Positions 1-9,192 are shown, counted from the stretch's first letter. The stretch: DNA of 64,000 nt from CAWJLE01 sp963843645 (GCA_963843645.1 CAWJLE010000004.1:1-64000), one strand, 5' to 3'. Made by a program: numbers and translations. Notes: generated by a model from the sequence alone, not told the origin.

Positions 1-505
1 GACGATGATTATGCCCGTCTACTGGTTGGCGTATTGCTTACCCGCAGCACGGCGCTCGTTTCACTGGCGAGCCGGCCTACTTCCGGCACGTGCTGGCCGC
101 CGGCAAGCATCTGATGGCGTCGCTGGGCCACAAGGCTGGGGATTACACCATGGCTGTGTTCCACCAGCCGAACACGAAGTTCCCGCAGCGGGCAGCCAAG
201 ATTGCTCGGCTTCAAGCCGGAGCAGATCAAGGTCGGCATGCTGGTGGACCGCATCGGCAACACGTACGCGGGCTCGTCGCATGCTGGGGCTGACGGCGGC
301 GCTGGACGAGGCGCAGCCGGGCGACCGGATCCTGGTCGTATCGTTTGGATCGGGCGCGGGCAGCGATGCCTTCTCGCTCGTCGTCACCGACCAGATCAAA
401 GAGAAACGGCGCCGCGCGCGCATGACCGAACAGTACATCGCCCGCCGCCTTCCGATCGACTACGCGACCTACGCGCGGTATCGGAAGAAACTGCAGATGC
501 ATTGA
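1..505 (+). CDS. Hydroxymethylglutaryl-CoA synthase, archaeal type, C-terminal part (frame-broken)
   Basis: The enzyme condenses acetoacetyl-CoA with acetyl-CoA to HMG-CoA, the first committed step of the mevalonate pathway. Only the C-terminal ~165 residues are in the window. Visible family signatures are TGEPAYFRHV, the FHQPNTKFP segment (catalytic His region), RIGNTYAGSS and FGSGAGSDAF, all typical of the FabH-like thiolase-fold HMGCS family. The signature is split over three frames, with joints near 45, 207 and 280. Dropping one base at GCT|C|GGC and TCG|C|ATG restores a continuous protein. It ends at TGA 503-505, 8 bp before the thiolase start. The archaeal-type assignment rests on the thiolase and DUF35 neighbours. 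The breaks look like consensus errors rather than gene decay. Confidence 0.85.
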   Translation, partial: TMIMPVYWLAYCLPAARRSFHWRAGLLPARAGRRQASDGVAGPQGWGLHHGCVPPAEHEVPAAGSQDCSASSRSRSRSACWWTASATRTRARRMLGLTAALDEAQPGDRILVVSFGSGAGSDAFSLVVTDQIKEKRRRARMTEQYIARRLPIDYATYARYRKKLQMH

Positions 506-512
506 GGAATTA

Positions 513-1680
513 ATGAGAGACGTCAGCATCTTATCTTTCGGACAAATCAAGGTCGACGAACACTGGGACAAGTCCATCCGGCACCTGGCCGCGGATGCCA
601 TCCTGGCGGCGCTGCGCGAGGCTAATCCGGGCCGGATCGACACGCTGTTCGTGGGCAACATGATCGGCGGCGAGGCAGCCGGCCAGGAGCATCTGGGCGC
701 GCTGATCGCCGATTTCGTCGGGCTTGCGCGGCGTGGAGGCGATTCGCGTCGAGGCGGCCTGCGGCTCCGGCGCGGCGGCGGTCCGCATGGGCTACATGGC
801 CGTGGCCGGCGGGCTGAGCGATTTCGTCATCGCCTGCGGCGTCGAGAAGATGACCGACGCTGCGCGGGCGACGAGTTACCGCGGCCCTGGCCACGGCGGC
901 CGACGGCGACTACGAGGTCAGCCAGGGGCTTAGCTTCGTGTCGATCAACGCCCTCTTGATGCAGCGCTACATGTACGAATTCCACCTGAAGCACTAGGAT
1001 TTCGCGAATTTCGCCGTGAATGCACACCGCAACGCCGACGGGCAACCCTAACGCGATGTTCCCGTACCCCATCACGGCCGAGGCGTTCGGCAAGGCGCGG
1101 ATGATTGCGGATCCGATCAATCTGCTGGATTCTTCGCCCATCGCCGACGGCGCGGCGTGCGTCATTCTGGCCCCCACCGAGATTGCGCGTGACCTGACGA
1201 AGAAGCCGCTGGTTCGGATCAAGGCGTCGGCCATGGCCACTGACTCCGTGGCCTCGCACGACCGGCGCGACATGCTCTCTTTGGACGCGGCATTCCTTTC
1301 GGCGCAGCGGGCCTATTCGCTGGCCGGCGATCAACCCAGGCGAAATCGATCTCTTCGAGGCGCACGACGCGTTCACCATCATGTCGGCGTTGGAGCTGGA
1401 GGCATGCGGTTTCGCCGAGCGCGGCAAGGGCGTGTATCCTGGCCAAGGAAGGCGAGATCGGCCTGACCGGGCGCATCCCCATGTCCACGATGGGTGGGCT
1501 GAAGGGGCGAGGCCATCCGGTCGGCGCGACCGGCGTGTATCAGATCGTCGAGTTCGTGCAACAGCTTCGCGGCGAGGCCGGCGTGAACCAGGTGAAGGAT
1601 GCGCCGCCTCGGCATGGCCCAGAACATCGGCGGCAGCGGCGCGACGGTTGCCACCCACATTCTGGAGAGGAGTACGGAAT
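513..1680 (+). CDS. Acetyl-CoA acetyltransferase (thiolase) of the HMGCS-linked type, frame-broken
   Basis: The protein starts at ATG 513, 8 bp after the HMG-CoA synthase. The restored sequence contains VEAACGSG (nucleophilic Cys), FEAHDAFT, MGGLKGRGHPVGATG (catalytic His loop) and NIGGSGAT near the C-terminus, so it is a thiolase of the SCP-x/archaeal acetoacetyl-CoA thiolase group. It should make the acetoacetyl-CoA used by the preceding enzyme. Six single-base insertions (near 727, 883, 1040, 1329, 1439, 1609) and an in-frame TAG at 995-997 (Glu expected, context HLKH-x-DFANFAV) interrupt it. The restored frame shows no stop before the DUF35 gene, so the real C-terminus is unclear; the conserved domain ends about 1666. 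The gene is probably intact in the organism. Confidence 0.85.
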
Positions 1681-1817
1681 TTGCGATGACGAATTTGCGA
1701 TTTGACCACGGACGCAGAGGATACCGAGAAGGACAAGAGCTCTGCGATTACTCCGAGGTCTCTGTGTTCCGGAATATACTCCAATCTGAATCGAAATCAC
1801 AGGGAGGTCACTTCGAC

Positions 1818-2226
1818 ATGAGAATCCCACGGCACTGGAGATTGCAGAATCAGCGGTATCGGCTGGTAGGCGAGGTATGCGAGAGCTGCGGGTCGAAGCT
1901 GTTCCCTCCGCGCGACGTCTGCCCGGAGTGCAGCCGCCCGGCCAGCACGCCCTACACCTTCTGCGGTCGCGGTGAGGTCTACTCCTACTCGACGATCTAT
2001 CAGGCGCCGGCCGGCTTCGAGGAATTCGTGCCCTACACGGTTGCCCTGGTCAAGCTGGAAGAGGGCCCGGTCGTCACTGCGCAGCTTGACCGACATCGAA
2101 GTTGACGAGGTCAAGATCGGCATGCCGGTCGAGATGGTGACTCGCCGCATGGTGGAAGAGGGCGAGGACGGCCTCATCGTGTACGGTTACAAGTTCCGTC
2201 CAGCGCTGGCGGCTAACGTCGCCTGA
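1818..2226 (+). CDS. DUF35 OB-fold / zinc-ribbon protein (HMGCS-thiolase partner)
   Basis: This small protein carries an N-terminal rubredoxin-like zinc ribbon (CESCGSKLFPPRDVCPEC, four cysteines about residues 17-34) followed by an OB-fold acyl-CoA-binding domain. In archaea the homologue bridges thiolase and HMG-CoA synthase and lets the unfavourable acetoacetyl-CoA intermediate pass between them. The ATG at 1818 is preceded by AGGGAGG at 1801-1807. One insertion near 2089 (CTT|G|ACC) shifts the last ~45 residues; the restored text reads AQLTDIEVDEVKIGMPVEM and ends at TGA 2224-2226. The gene order HMGCS-thiolase-DUF35 matches the archaeal operon and supports all three calls. Confidence 0.85.
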
Positions 2227-2313
2227 CACCCGCCGCCTCGCTCCGAAGTTTCCAAGAACTTCCGTTGTCTGGTCGCCAGGTTGGCGTCAGACACAGATGA
2301 TATCGGCTCGTCC

Positions 2314-2345
2314 AAACTTCCGAAGTTTTCAAAATTTCGGAAGTT
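2314..2345. repeat. Palindrome of the ACTTCCGAAGT family
   Basis: Perfect 11-bp inverted repeat AAACTTCCGAA / TTCGGAAGTTT with an 11-nt A/T-rich loop. It lies downstream of the DUF35 gene and could end that transcript. A weaker copy (GAAGTT/AACTTC) lies at 2245-2262 and a related palindrome at 39567-39599, so this may be a small dispersed intergenic repeat. Confidence 0.6.
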
Positions 2346-2384
2346 TTGTGCTCGGGCGCCGACCTCAGAGAGCGAAAAATCCCC

Positions 2385-2413
2385 TTGACAGCGATGCGCA
2401 ACTGGTCTATAAT
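2385..2413 (+). promoter_or_regulatory. Consensus sigma-70 promoter for the sugar-binding protein
   Basis: TTGACA (2385-2390), a 17-bp spacer and TATAAT (2408-2413) form a perfect housekeeping promoter. The next start codon is at 2796, so the mRNA would carry a leader of about 375 nt with no convincing ORF. The leader could hold a regulatory RNA, but I recognise no known riboswitch class. The remaining gene-free stretch 2227-2795 holds only this promoter and the palindromes. Confidence 0.75.
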
Positions 2414-2795
2414 CTGAAATGTTACACTCCTAAATCGATAATCGTCCCTTAAATGCTGCGAATGTGCATGCGCCTTTTGCCTTGCTTGTGAGAAGGCAAC
2501 TAACCGCAAGAAAACTTGAGAGTCGTCCCTATCTGGCTACCGCAACTCTGGCTTGTCGCGCTCTTGAACTCGCTAAGGGTCTGCGGTCTTTTAGTGGACC
2601 TGCAGCGAGAGTTCGGGCAGGAAGGAGGAAACCGGCGCCGATTGATCCGTTACAGGAAAGCCGGCGCACCCAAACGTTGAAGAGGAGCAGTGTTCCCATC
2701 GAAGCCAAGGCGAGGCGGCTTCGCTCGCCGACACGTCGCACGAGATCCGTAATGTCAGAACCACTTAGTGGCATTGTTACCAAGGAGGTAACCGC

Positions 2796-3866
2796 ATGAG
2801 AACGTTCAGAGTGTTTGCTGTACTGATGGTGCTGGCGATGGTAGGCACGTTGTTCGCGATTCCAGCATTCGCGCAGACGCCCACGGCGAGCGACACCATC
2901 GACATGATCAATGCCTGGAAGCCGGCCGCGCCGTTGACCGGCAAGACCGTCGGCATCATCGTCCGCACGTTGGTGAACGATCCGTTCCAGGTCACTATGA
3001 ACAATTCGGCTGAAGCGCGAGCCAAAGAGCTCGGCATGAAGCCCCTGATGTACGCACCCACGGGCCACGCGGGCGTTGCCGAGCAGCAGAGCATCGTCGA
3101 AGACCTGATCCAGCAGAAGGTCGACGGCATCTTGCTCGCCCCATTGGACACCCAGGCTTTGAAGGCGGCCATGGACGAAGCCGCCAAGGCGAACATTCCT
3201 GTCGTTCTGTTCGATTCCAACCCGATCGAAGGCGCTTCATTCGTAACCGCCATCGGTACGGACAACGTTGCAGCCTCCAAGCTCGCGGCGGATTACCTGA
3301 TCAAGAAGTTCGACGGCAAGGCCAAGGTCGTGCAGCTGGAAGGCGAGCCCGGTGCACAGAACGCACTGTTCCGCGTTCAGGGCTTCCAGGGTCGCCTGAA
3401 AGAAGAGCCTGGCATGGAGCTGGTGGCGTCGCAGACCGGCCACTGGACCACCGCCGGCGCGCAGTCCGCCATGGAGAACATCCTGCAGGCACATCCTGAC
3501 ACCCAGGCCGTGTTCGCCTCGAGCGATATGATGGCTGTGGGCGCGGTCGAGGCACTGCGCACCGCGGGCATGACCGACAAGATCACGCTCGTCAGCTTCG
3601 ACGGCATCCCCGAGGGGATCGACCTGATCAAGAAGGGGCTGAGCGACGGCGACGTGGCCCAGTTCCCGACCAAGATGGGCACCATGGGTGTGGATATCCT
3701 GGCCATGCTCGTTTCCGGCGACAAGACCCCGCAAGATTTCCCGAAGTACATCGACTCGGGTGCGGAGCTCATCACCAAGGACACCGCGGACCAGTTCCTC
3801 GCCGAGACCTTCGGCATTGGCGCCACGATGACGAACACGACCACGATGACGGACACGACCAAGTAG
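2796..3866 (+). CDS. Ribose/xylose-type sugar ABC transporter substrate-binding protein
   Basis: A 356-residue secreted binding protein of the periplasmic-binding-protein I (CUT2, RbsB/XylF-like) family. Residues 1-26 are a classic Sec signal peptide (MRTFRVFAVLMVLAM..IPAFAQ). The lobes follow, with TVGIIVRTLVNDPFQ, QQKVDGILLAPLD, NIPVVLFDSNP, AVFASSDMMAVGAVEAL and ITLVSFDG, the usual ligand-cleft segments. The C-terminus is a short Thr/Met-rich tail (TMTNTTTMTDTTK). A strong RBS (AAGGAGG) sits before ATG 2796. No permease or ATPase gene is adjacent, so it is an orphan that must use a transporter encoded elsewhere; a second CUT2 system lies at 33.4-38.3 kb. The frame is clean, unlike the upstream operon. 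The ligand cannot be inferred. Confidence 0.88.
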   Translation: MRTFRVFAVLMVLAMVGTLFAIPAFAQTPTASDTIDMINAWKPAAPLTGKTVGIIVRTLVNDPFQVTMNNSAEARAKELGMKPLMYAPTGHAGVAEQQSIVEDLIQQKVDGILLAPLDTQALKAAMDEAAKANIPVVLFDSNPIEGASFVTAIGTDNVAASKLAADYLIKKFDGKAKVVQLEGEPGAQNALFRVQGFQGRLKEEPGMELVASQTGHWTTAGAQSAMENILQAHPDTQAVFASSDMMAVGAVEALRTAGMTDKITLVSFDGIPEGIDLIKKGLSDGDVAQFPTKMGTMGVDILAMLVSGDKTPQDFPKYIDSGAELITKDTADQFLAETFGIGATMTNTTTMTDTTK

Positions 3867-3940
3867 TCTGCGTCCAACATCGAGGCCTTCATTTCTGGCA
3901 GCTCAAGGCCGATTGAAGGTTACGGTTGCAGCGTGAAAAG

Positions 3941-3973
3941 AAACGGGGCGGGAGAAGCTCTCCCGCCCCGTTT
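3941..3973. terminator. Bidirectional rho-independent terminator
   Basis: 14-bp stem AAACGGGGCGGGAG / CTCCCGCCCCGTTT with a 5-nt loop, a T run on the plus strand and an A run on the other. It lies between the convergent binding-protein and dinG genes and can end both transcripts. Confidence 0.9.
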
Positions 3974-3976
3974 TTC

Positions 3977-6866
3977 CTATTCCCCTTCGATCCATCGTCT
4001 CGCCTCATCCGCCAGGTTCTTCCACGGTCCCTTGCGGATGCGGCAGGCCGGCAGCGAGTCCAGGAACGCCTGGCCGTAGCTCTTCGTCAGCACGCGGTTG
4101 TCCAGGATGACCACCACACCCCGATCGTTCTTGGTGCGGATCAGGCGGCCGAAACCCTGCCGGAAGCGCAGGATAGCGTCCGGCAGCGAGTATTCGCGGA
4201 AGGGATCGTCGAAAGTCTCGCTTCGGGCAGCGACGATGGGGTCGCTTGGCACGGAGAACGGCAGACGCACCAGCACCAGGCAGCTCAACGCCTCGCCGGG
4301 AATGTCGATGCCTTCCCAGAAGCTGCGCGTGCCCAGCAGTATGCCGTGCGGGCTCGTCTTGAAGCTCTGCAGGAGCTGATGGCGCGACATGCCGTCGCCT
4401 TGCTCGTACACGATGATCTCGTGCGTCTCCAACTCGGAAGCGATCGCGCGCGACGTGCTGCGAAGCTGTGCGTAAGACGTGAACAGCGCCATGGTGCGGC
4501 CGCCCAGGGCAAGGGCCAGGTTGCGGATCACTTCCTCGACTGCGCGCTGATGGAACGGTTGGCGCGGCTCGGGGATGTCCGTCGGGACCCAGATCAGCGT
4601 CGACCGCTCGTAGTCAAACGGCGAGCCCACCGCCAGCGTCGCGACGTCGGTCGCGCCCAGGCGGTCCTGGATGTACTCGAACTGGCTGTCGGCGGTCAGC
4701 GTGGCAGAGGTCATGACGACCGACTTCTTGACGTCCAGCAGATGCTCGCGGATCAGCTCTCCGACGTGGAGCGGGGCCGCGTGCAGCGCCGCGGAGTGCC
4801 GCGGAGTGCCGCTTTCGGGCGCGAGCTTCGGCCCAGTAGATGAAGTGCGTGGACGGCTCTGCGGTCATCGTCTTGAGGCTGGCGAGCAATTCGTTCCATC
4901 GTCTGACGTGCAAACCGGTTTCCTCCACCAACCGGTCGATTTCGGGCACCTTGGTCTCGGTCAACTCGGCCAATCCGGCGCGTAGATGATCCAAGCTGCC
5001 CCGCAGCGCGCCCGCACGCAACGCCAGGTTGTCTGCGGCGATCTCCACATCGGCCCAGCCCGGCTGGAGGCGCATCTGTGGGGTGATGCGCGTCTTCTGG
5101 GCGTAGTTCGACTGGCGCTCGTTGCCGTCGGAATGGTCCTTCAAGAAGCCGGTCAGCACGTCGAAGAAGTCGCCGGCGCCGTTCAGAACCTGTTCGGCCT
5201 CGCGGCGGATCTGATCGATGTACGATATCGATGTCGGCGACGGCCCGTTTGGGCGCGCCCTGCCGCACGCGGATGGCGATGTCGGCCAGCAGGCCGGCAG
5301 GTCGCGAACTGCGCGGGCGTGCGCCCAACTCGCCCACCAGCTCGCCAATCGATTCCTGCGTCAGCGTGGTGGTGAGTTGCCTGGTGGTGGTGTCCTCCAG
5401 GTGATGGGCCTCATCGATGACCAGGTAGCGGTACTCAGGAAGAGCTCGGCCTTCAACGGCCACGTCGGCGAGCAACAGCGCGTGGTTGACGATGATGAGA
5501 TGAGCGCTGTCGGCTCGTTCGCGGGCGGCGAAGAAGAAGCAGCGGTCGCGATACTCGCATTCCATGTTGAGACAGGTATCGGCGGCGGCGTTGAGCTGGG
5601 ACCAGATGGCGCGCTGACGTGGATCGGGCAGGAACAGCTCGCTCTGGTCGCCGGTGACCGTGGTGGGCAGCCAGGCCAGGGTCTTCGCCAGGACGGTCAA
5701 CTCGGTGGACGACAGGTCGCCGACGGCGGCGGAAGGCGCCCAGCCGGTGCAGGCACAGGTAGTTGCCACGACCTTTCAGCAGCGCCACGCGGACCTGGAA
5801 TGGGACGATCCGTTGCAGGTCGGGGACGTCCTTGTTGAAGAGCTGCTCCTGCAGGTTGATGGTGTTCGTGGAGATCACGACGTGCTCGCTGTTAGCGACA
5901 GCGTAGTGGATGGCCGGCAGCAAATAGGCGACGGATTTGCCGTCCGGTGCCGCTCGTGATCCGGTCCAATCGGGAGTCGGATCACGCTGCGCTCTTGCCC
6001 GGCCATTGAAGGCGCTCGGGCGTTGAAGGCTCGGCAAAGCGCATCATCTCGACCTGCTGGGGGCGCTGCTCGAAGCCGGGGAACTCCGCGGCGAGGCGGC
6101 CGCCGCCCTGCGGAGCATGGCTGCCAACTCGTCGACTTCGATGGCGCTGCGGAGTGGCGACCGGACGCAGCGGCGGTTCCTCGTGCCCGGCGGAGAACAG
6201 CGTGGCGCTGCCCTTGCCATCGAGGAAGCCCTTCTCTCGGAGCTGCTGGCCGATGGTGCCGCCGAAAGCCTGGTGGGCCTGGGCGCGCTCCACGTCGCGG
6301 AACACGGCTTTCAGGCTCCAGTTCGTGTGCGCCGCGGCGCGGTTGAGCTCCTGAACGGTCTGCAGCTCCAGCTCGATGGCCCGGTCGAGCAGGGCCAGGA
6401 ACAGGTCCTTGGCGGCGCGCGCATCGTTCAGCGCGCGGTGGGCGTCCGGCAAGCTGATGCCGAGCTCCTCGGTCAGCATGCCCAGGCTGTAGCGGCTGGC
6501 GTGCGGCATGAGGATGGAGGCGAGCTCGAACGTATCGATGGACGGATTGCCTTGCAGGAAGCCGGCGCGTTGGAAGAAGGACAGATCGAAGGACACGTTG
6601 TGCCCGATCACCGTCAGGTCGCGGACGAAATCCTGAAGTCGCGGAACCACCGCGCGCAGGGCCGGGGCTTTGTCGACCTGGGCCTGCGCGATGCCGGTCA
6701 ACTGCTGGATCTTGAACGGTATGGCGCGGGCCGGGTTGACCAGGCTGGAGAACTCACCGATGCACCCGCGGCCCTGGAATTTGACCGCGCCGATTTCGAT
6801 GATGGCGTCGTGCTCGGGACTCAGACCGGTCGTCTCGATGTCAAGCGCTATGTAAGTCTTGCTCAT
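3977..6866 (-). CDS. dinG: DinG-family ATP-dependent helicase with N-terminal DnaQ-like exonuclease domain (frame-broken)
   Basis: Read on the minus strand from ATG 6866. The first ~170 residues are a DEDDh 3'-5' exonuclease domain (ALDIETTGLSPEHD, GHNVSFDLSFFQRAGF, HRALNDARAAKD). The rest is an XPD/DinG-like superfamily 2 helicase: a damaged P-loop around 5965 (GTGxGKSVAYLLPAIHY), cysteines of an Fe-S-like region (CLNMECEYRDRC), the Walker B motif VIDEAHHLED, and C-terminal TSATLT, GTRSFWEGIDIPGE and RQGFGRLIR. This domain order is that of Bacillus-type DinG, which acts in DNA repair and R-loop removal. Frame joints fall near 6160, 6100, 6030, 5970, 5760, 5225 and 4820; CGC|G|CCC near 4820 is a clean extra base. 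The stretch 5960-6035 is the worst damaged. Confidence 0.85.
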
Positions 6867-6989
6867 GCGTGTCCGTTTCTACGGGTGGGGACCCGGCGGG
6901 CTTGGGCTGAATATGCCGGAATTATACACCCAAAAGCGGCGCTTGACGAAATGCGGGAGAGGGTGCTATAATGCCAGCCACTTAATTGA

Positions 6990-7061
<72 letters not shown>

Positions 7062-7094
7062 CCTAATTTGAGCGCAAACTACGAATATCCAAAT

Positions 7095-7169
7095 GGCGGC
7101 GTAGCTCAGTGGTAGAGCAGGGGACTCATAAGCCCTTGGTCACTAGTTCAAATCTAGTCGCCGCCACCA
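7095..7169 (+). tRNA. tRNA with CAU anticodon (elongator Met or lysidine-modified Ile2)
   Basis: Acceptor GGCGGCG/CGCCGCC with the CCA end encoded, a standard D arm (GTAGCTCAGTGGTAGAGC), anticodon loop CTCATAA and T arm ACTAG-TTCAAAT-CTAGT. The variable-loop and T-arm text (CTTGGTCACTAG) resembles bacterial tRNA-Ile2 more than elongator tRNA-Met, but I cannot decide. The 31-39 pair is A-G, an unusual mismatch that may be a consensus error. Confidence 0.85.
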
Positions 7170-7183
7170 ATACGAAAGATTGG

Positions 7184-7204
7184 AAGCCCTCCCCGAGAGG
7201 GCTT
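7184..7204 (+). terminator. Rho-independent terminator after the tRNA pair
   Basis: Stem AAGCCCTC / GAGGGCTT followed by TTTGATTTTT, 15 bp after the second tRNA. Confidence 0.8.
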
Positions 7205-7305
7205 TTTGATTTTTCGCTTACATTGAAACCCTGCAGTACAATGCCCTTGGCTTCTTCCGCATTCGCGGCTCGACTATCCTGTCTGCTGAAGGCGGAGGTG
7301 GCTGT

Positions 7306-7606
7306 ATGGCCCGGTTTCACCTCGATTCGCAGCAGCTTGCCACGTTTTGTCGAAAGCATCACATCAGTAGGCTTGCGCTGTTCGGCTCGGTGCTACGCGA
7401 TGACTTTCGAGATGATAGCGACGTCGATGTCCTTGTTGAGTTCGAGCCCGTGTCACATGCCGGGTCTTTTCCGATTGAGTGCGACGGAGATCGAGCTATC
7501 CGAACTGCTGGATCGCAGCGTCGACCTGCGCACTCCGCAGGACCTCAGCCGTTACTTTCGACAGGAGGTAGTCGAATCAGCCAGGGTGGTATATGAGCCG
7601 GAGTGA
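7306..7606 (+). CDS. MntA-like minimal nucleotidyltransferase (antitoxin), one frameshift
   Basis: About 100 residues of the nucleotidyltransferase (DNA polymerase beta-like) fold. The motif ALFGSVLRDDFRDDSDVDVLVEF gives the GS and DxD metal-binding residues. The C-terminal half (MPGLFRLSATEIELSELLD, VDLRTPQDLSRYFRQEVV) matches the short MntA group that pairs with HEPN toxins. One extra base near 7452 (GTG|T|CAC) splits it into two frames; it ends at TGA 7604-7606. It overlaps the start of the HEPN remnant by 14 bp, the usual arrangement for these pairs. In studied systems MntA-like enzymes AMPylate the HEPN toxin to silence it. Confidence 0.8.
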
Positions 7607-7845
7607 CAGGATTTGACTCCGTCACACGTTCGACGCAACACGTCAAGCGCTTCAGTTTGCTGAAGGCAAGAGAATGACAGACCTGGCCGCCGATCCAATG
7701 CCTCTCTTCTCGTTGATGAAGGCTCTGAAGATCATCGGTGAAGCGGCGAGCAAGGTATCCGAGATTCGACAAGAACAGCACACCCCGAAATCTCGTGGCG
7801 TATCATCGTTGCCATGCGCAACCGGTTGATCGATGGGCGAGAGGG
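7593..7845 (+). pseudogene. Decayed HEPN-domain toxin (HepT-like) remnant
   Basis: Starts at ATG 7593 inside the MntA end. MSRSDRI-stop-LRHTFDATRQALQFAEGK continues as SLMKALKIIGEAASKVSE, the typical HEPN helix. A TGA at 7614-7616 replaces an expected Arg codon. A further shift near 7785 restores RIIVAMRNRLIDG, where the catalytic R-x4-6-H motif has Asp in place of His. The text then loses similarity, with no normal C-terminus. A lost active site, an early stop and truncation together suggest a genuine pseudogene, although the window also contains consensus errors. Confidence 0.65.
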
Positions 7846-7887
7846 CAAAAGCAGACTGGGGACCCGGGAAGGAAAGGATGGCTGCTC

Positions 7888-8403
7888 ATGATCCTCCCCA
7901 AAGATCGTGACCCGCGCTTCATCACCATCCGCCGGGGTGGGACGCTCACGGATTCAGACCATCAGCTTCTCGCATTGTGGGCGGCCGCGTGTGCGGAGCA
8001 CGTCCTGCACCTCTTCGAGTCGGCGAAGCCGTCGGACTCGCGGCCGCGTCACGCAATTGAGCTGGCCCGCTCGTGGGTGCGTGGCGAGAGCACGATGTCC
8101 CAGGCTCGCACGGCGGCGGGCCACGCGATGGCGGCGGCGAGGGACCTAAGCGGAGCAGCGCGCCATGCCGCGTATGCTGCCGGTCAGGCAGCGGCGGTCG
8201 CTCACGTCGCCGCGCACGAACTCGGCGCCGCGGCCTACGCAATCAAGGCTGCGCACGCGGCTGCGCCTGAAGGGGAGAGCGAGAGTACCGGCCGGCTCGA
8301 GTGCCGCTGGCAGCGCGACCAGCTGCCGGATGCAATTCGCGATCTCGTCCTCGACGATCAGCGGTTGCGAAACGACATCTGCTGGTCGGTATTCGACTGC
8401 TAA
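7888..8403 (+). CDS. Imm-5-like putative immunity protein
   Basis: 171 residues, very rich in Ala and His in the middle (AAGHAMAAARDLSGAARHAAY and following helices). The N-terminus FITIRRGGTLTDSDHQLLALWAA, the segment CAEHVLHLF and the C-terminus VLDDQRLRNDICWSVFD match, from memory, the Imm-5 family of predicted immunity proteins of polymorphic toxin systems. No cognate toxin gene is visible nearby. It lies directly downstream of a decayed toxin-antitoxin pair, so this looks like an accessory defence/competition patch. The function is inferred by family only. ATG 7888 follows a GGAAAGGATGG stretch. Confidence 0.7.
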   Translation: MILPKDRDPRFITIRRGGTLTDSDHQLLALWAAACAEHVLHLFESAKPSDSRPRHAIELARSWVRGESTMSQARTAAGHAMAAARDLSGAARHAAYAAGQAAAVAHVAAHELGAAAYAIKAAHAAAPEGESESTGRLECRWQRDQLPDAIRDLVLDDQRLRNDICWSVFDC

Positions 8404-8563
8404 TGGACGACCGGTGTATGTCGGCACCGCCCAACAGTGTTATGAACCGACGCCGCGACAACCAACCACGATACCTCAGCTGGGTCGTGGTGCCGTTTCT
8501 TGGTGCGTGAAGCTCTGCCTGGAGCGGGGCAGTTGCGATCTCCCCAGTCATTTCATGGCCCTT

Positions 8564-8583
8564 AAAGCCCCGCATGGGGCTTT
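8564..8583 (+). terminator. Short perfect hairpin (AAAGCCCC-GCAT-GGGGCTTT)
   Basis: 8-bp stem with a four-base loop, without a long T run. It probably ends the immunity-protein transcript, 160 bp downstream of that gene. Confidence 0.55.
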
Positions 8584-8587
8584 GTGC

Positions 8588-8795
8588 TATAATAGGCAGT
8601 CACGTAGTAGAGCATGTCGGCGTATGCTATTTCCCCGATCGGAAGGCAAGGGGCGGCCATTGGTAGCCGTGGGAGATAAATACGGCTGTCCCGACGGGAC
8701 GAGTTAGGTGCTCTTTGAGAGGGGCACAGGTCGGAGTTTCGAACTGTCTGGGCGCCCGTTGAGTGGCCGACGGCGTAGCGCTGACAAGCGCAGGG
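8588..8795 (+). promoter_or_regulatory. Promoter -10 and structured leader upstream of the SnoaL-like gene
   Basis: A TATAAT at 8588-8593 abuts the preceding hairpin. From about 8600 to 8795 the text is rich in short complementary blocks (GGCGGCCATTGGTAGCCG, GTCCCGACGGGAC, GTGCTCTTTGAGAGGGGCAC) and has no credible ORF. A structured 5' leader of about 200 nt is likely. I recognise no known riboswitch consensus. Confidence 0.4.
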
Positions 8796-8805
8796 AGGAA
8801 CTGTC

Positions 8806-9192
8806 ATGATTCAAACCAACCTCAGCGACATCTACCGGAGATACCTCGCCTGCTTGAACAGGCAGGACTGGCCGAGCCTGGGACAATTCGTTCACGATGA
8901 AGTGTCCCGCAACGGCCAGCGGCTCGGCCTGTCAGGCTATCGCGAGATGCTGGAGAGGGACTTTGATGAAATCCCTGACCTTCATTTCGACATTCAGCTG
9001 CTGATTTGCGATCCGCCCTACGTTGCGAGCCGGCTGGCGTTCAATTGTTCGCCAAAGGGAAAGTTCCTGGGCCTCGATATTAACGGGAAGAGAGTTTCCT
9101 TCACGGAAAATGTGTTCTACAAGTTTCGGAGAGAAAAGATCGAGGAAGTCTGGTCGGTCGTAGACAAGGCGGCCATCGAAGCCCAGCTCTAA
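8806..9192 (+). CDS. SnoaL-like / ester-cyclase-fold small protein
   Basis: 128 residues with the cone-shaped alpha+beta (NTF2-like) pattern: an N-terminal helix YRRYLACLNRQDW, then FVHDEV, GYREMLERDFDEIPDLHFDIQ and FTENVFYKFRREKIEEVWSVVDK. Relatives include polyketide cyclases and many uncharacterised small-molecule-binding proteins. RBS GGGAGGA lies 7 bp before ATG 8806. It stands alone behind a long leader. The substrate is unknown. Confidence 0.75.
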   Translation: MIQTNLSDIYRRYLACLNRQDWPSLGQFVHDEVSRNGQRLGLSGYREMLERDFDEIPDLHFDIQLLICDPPYVASRLAFNCSPKGKFLGLDINGKRVSFTENVFYKFRREKIEEVWSVVDKAAIEAQL

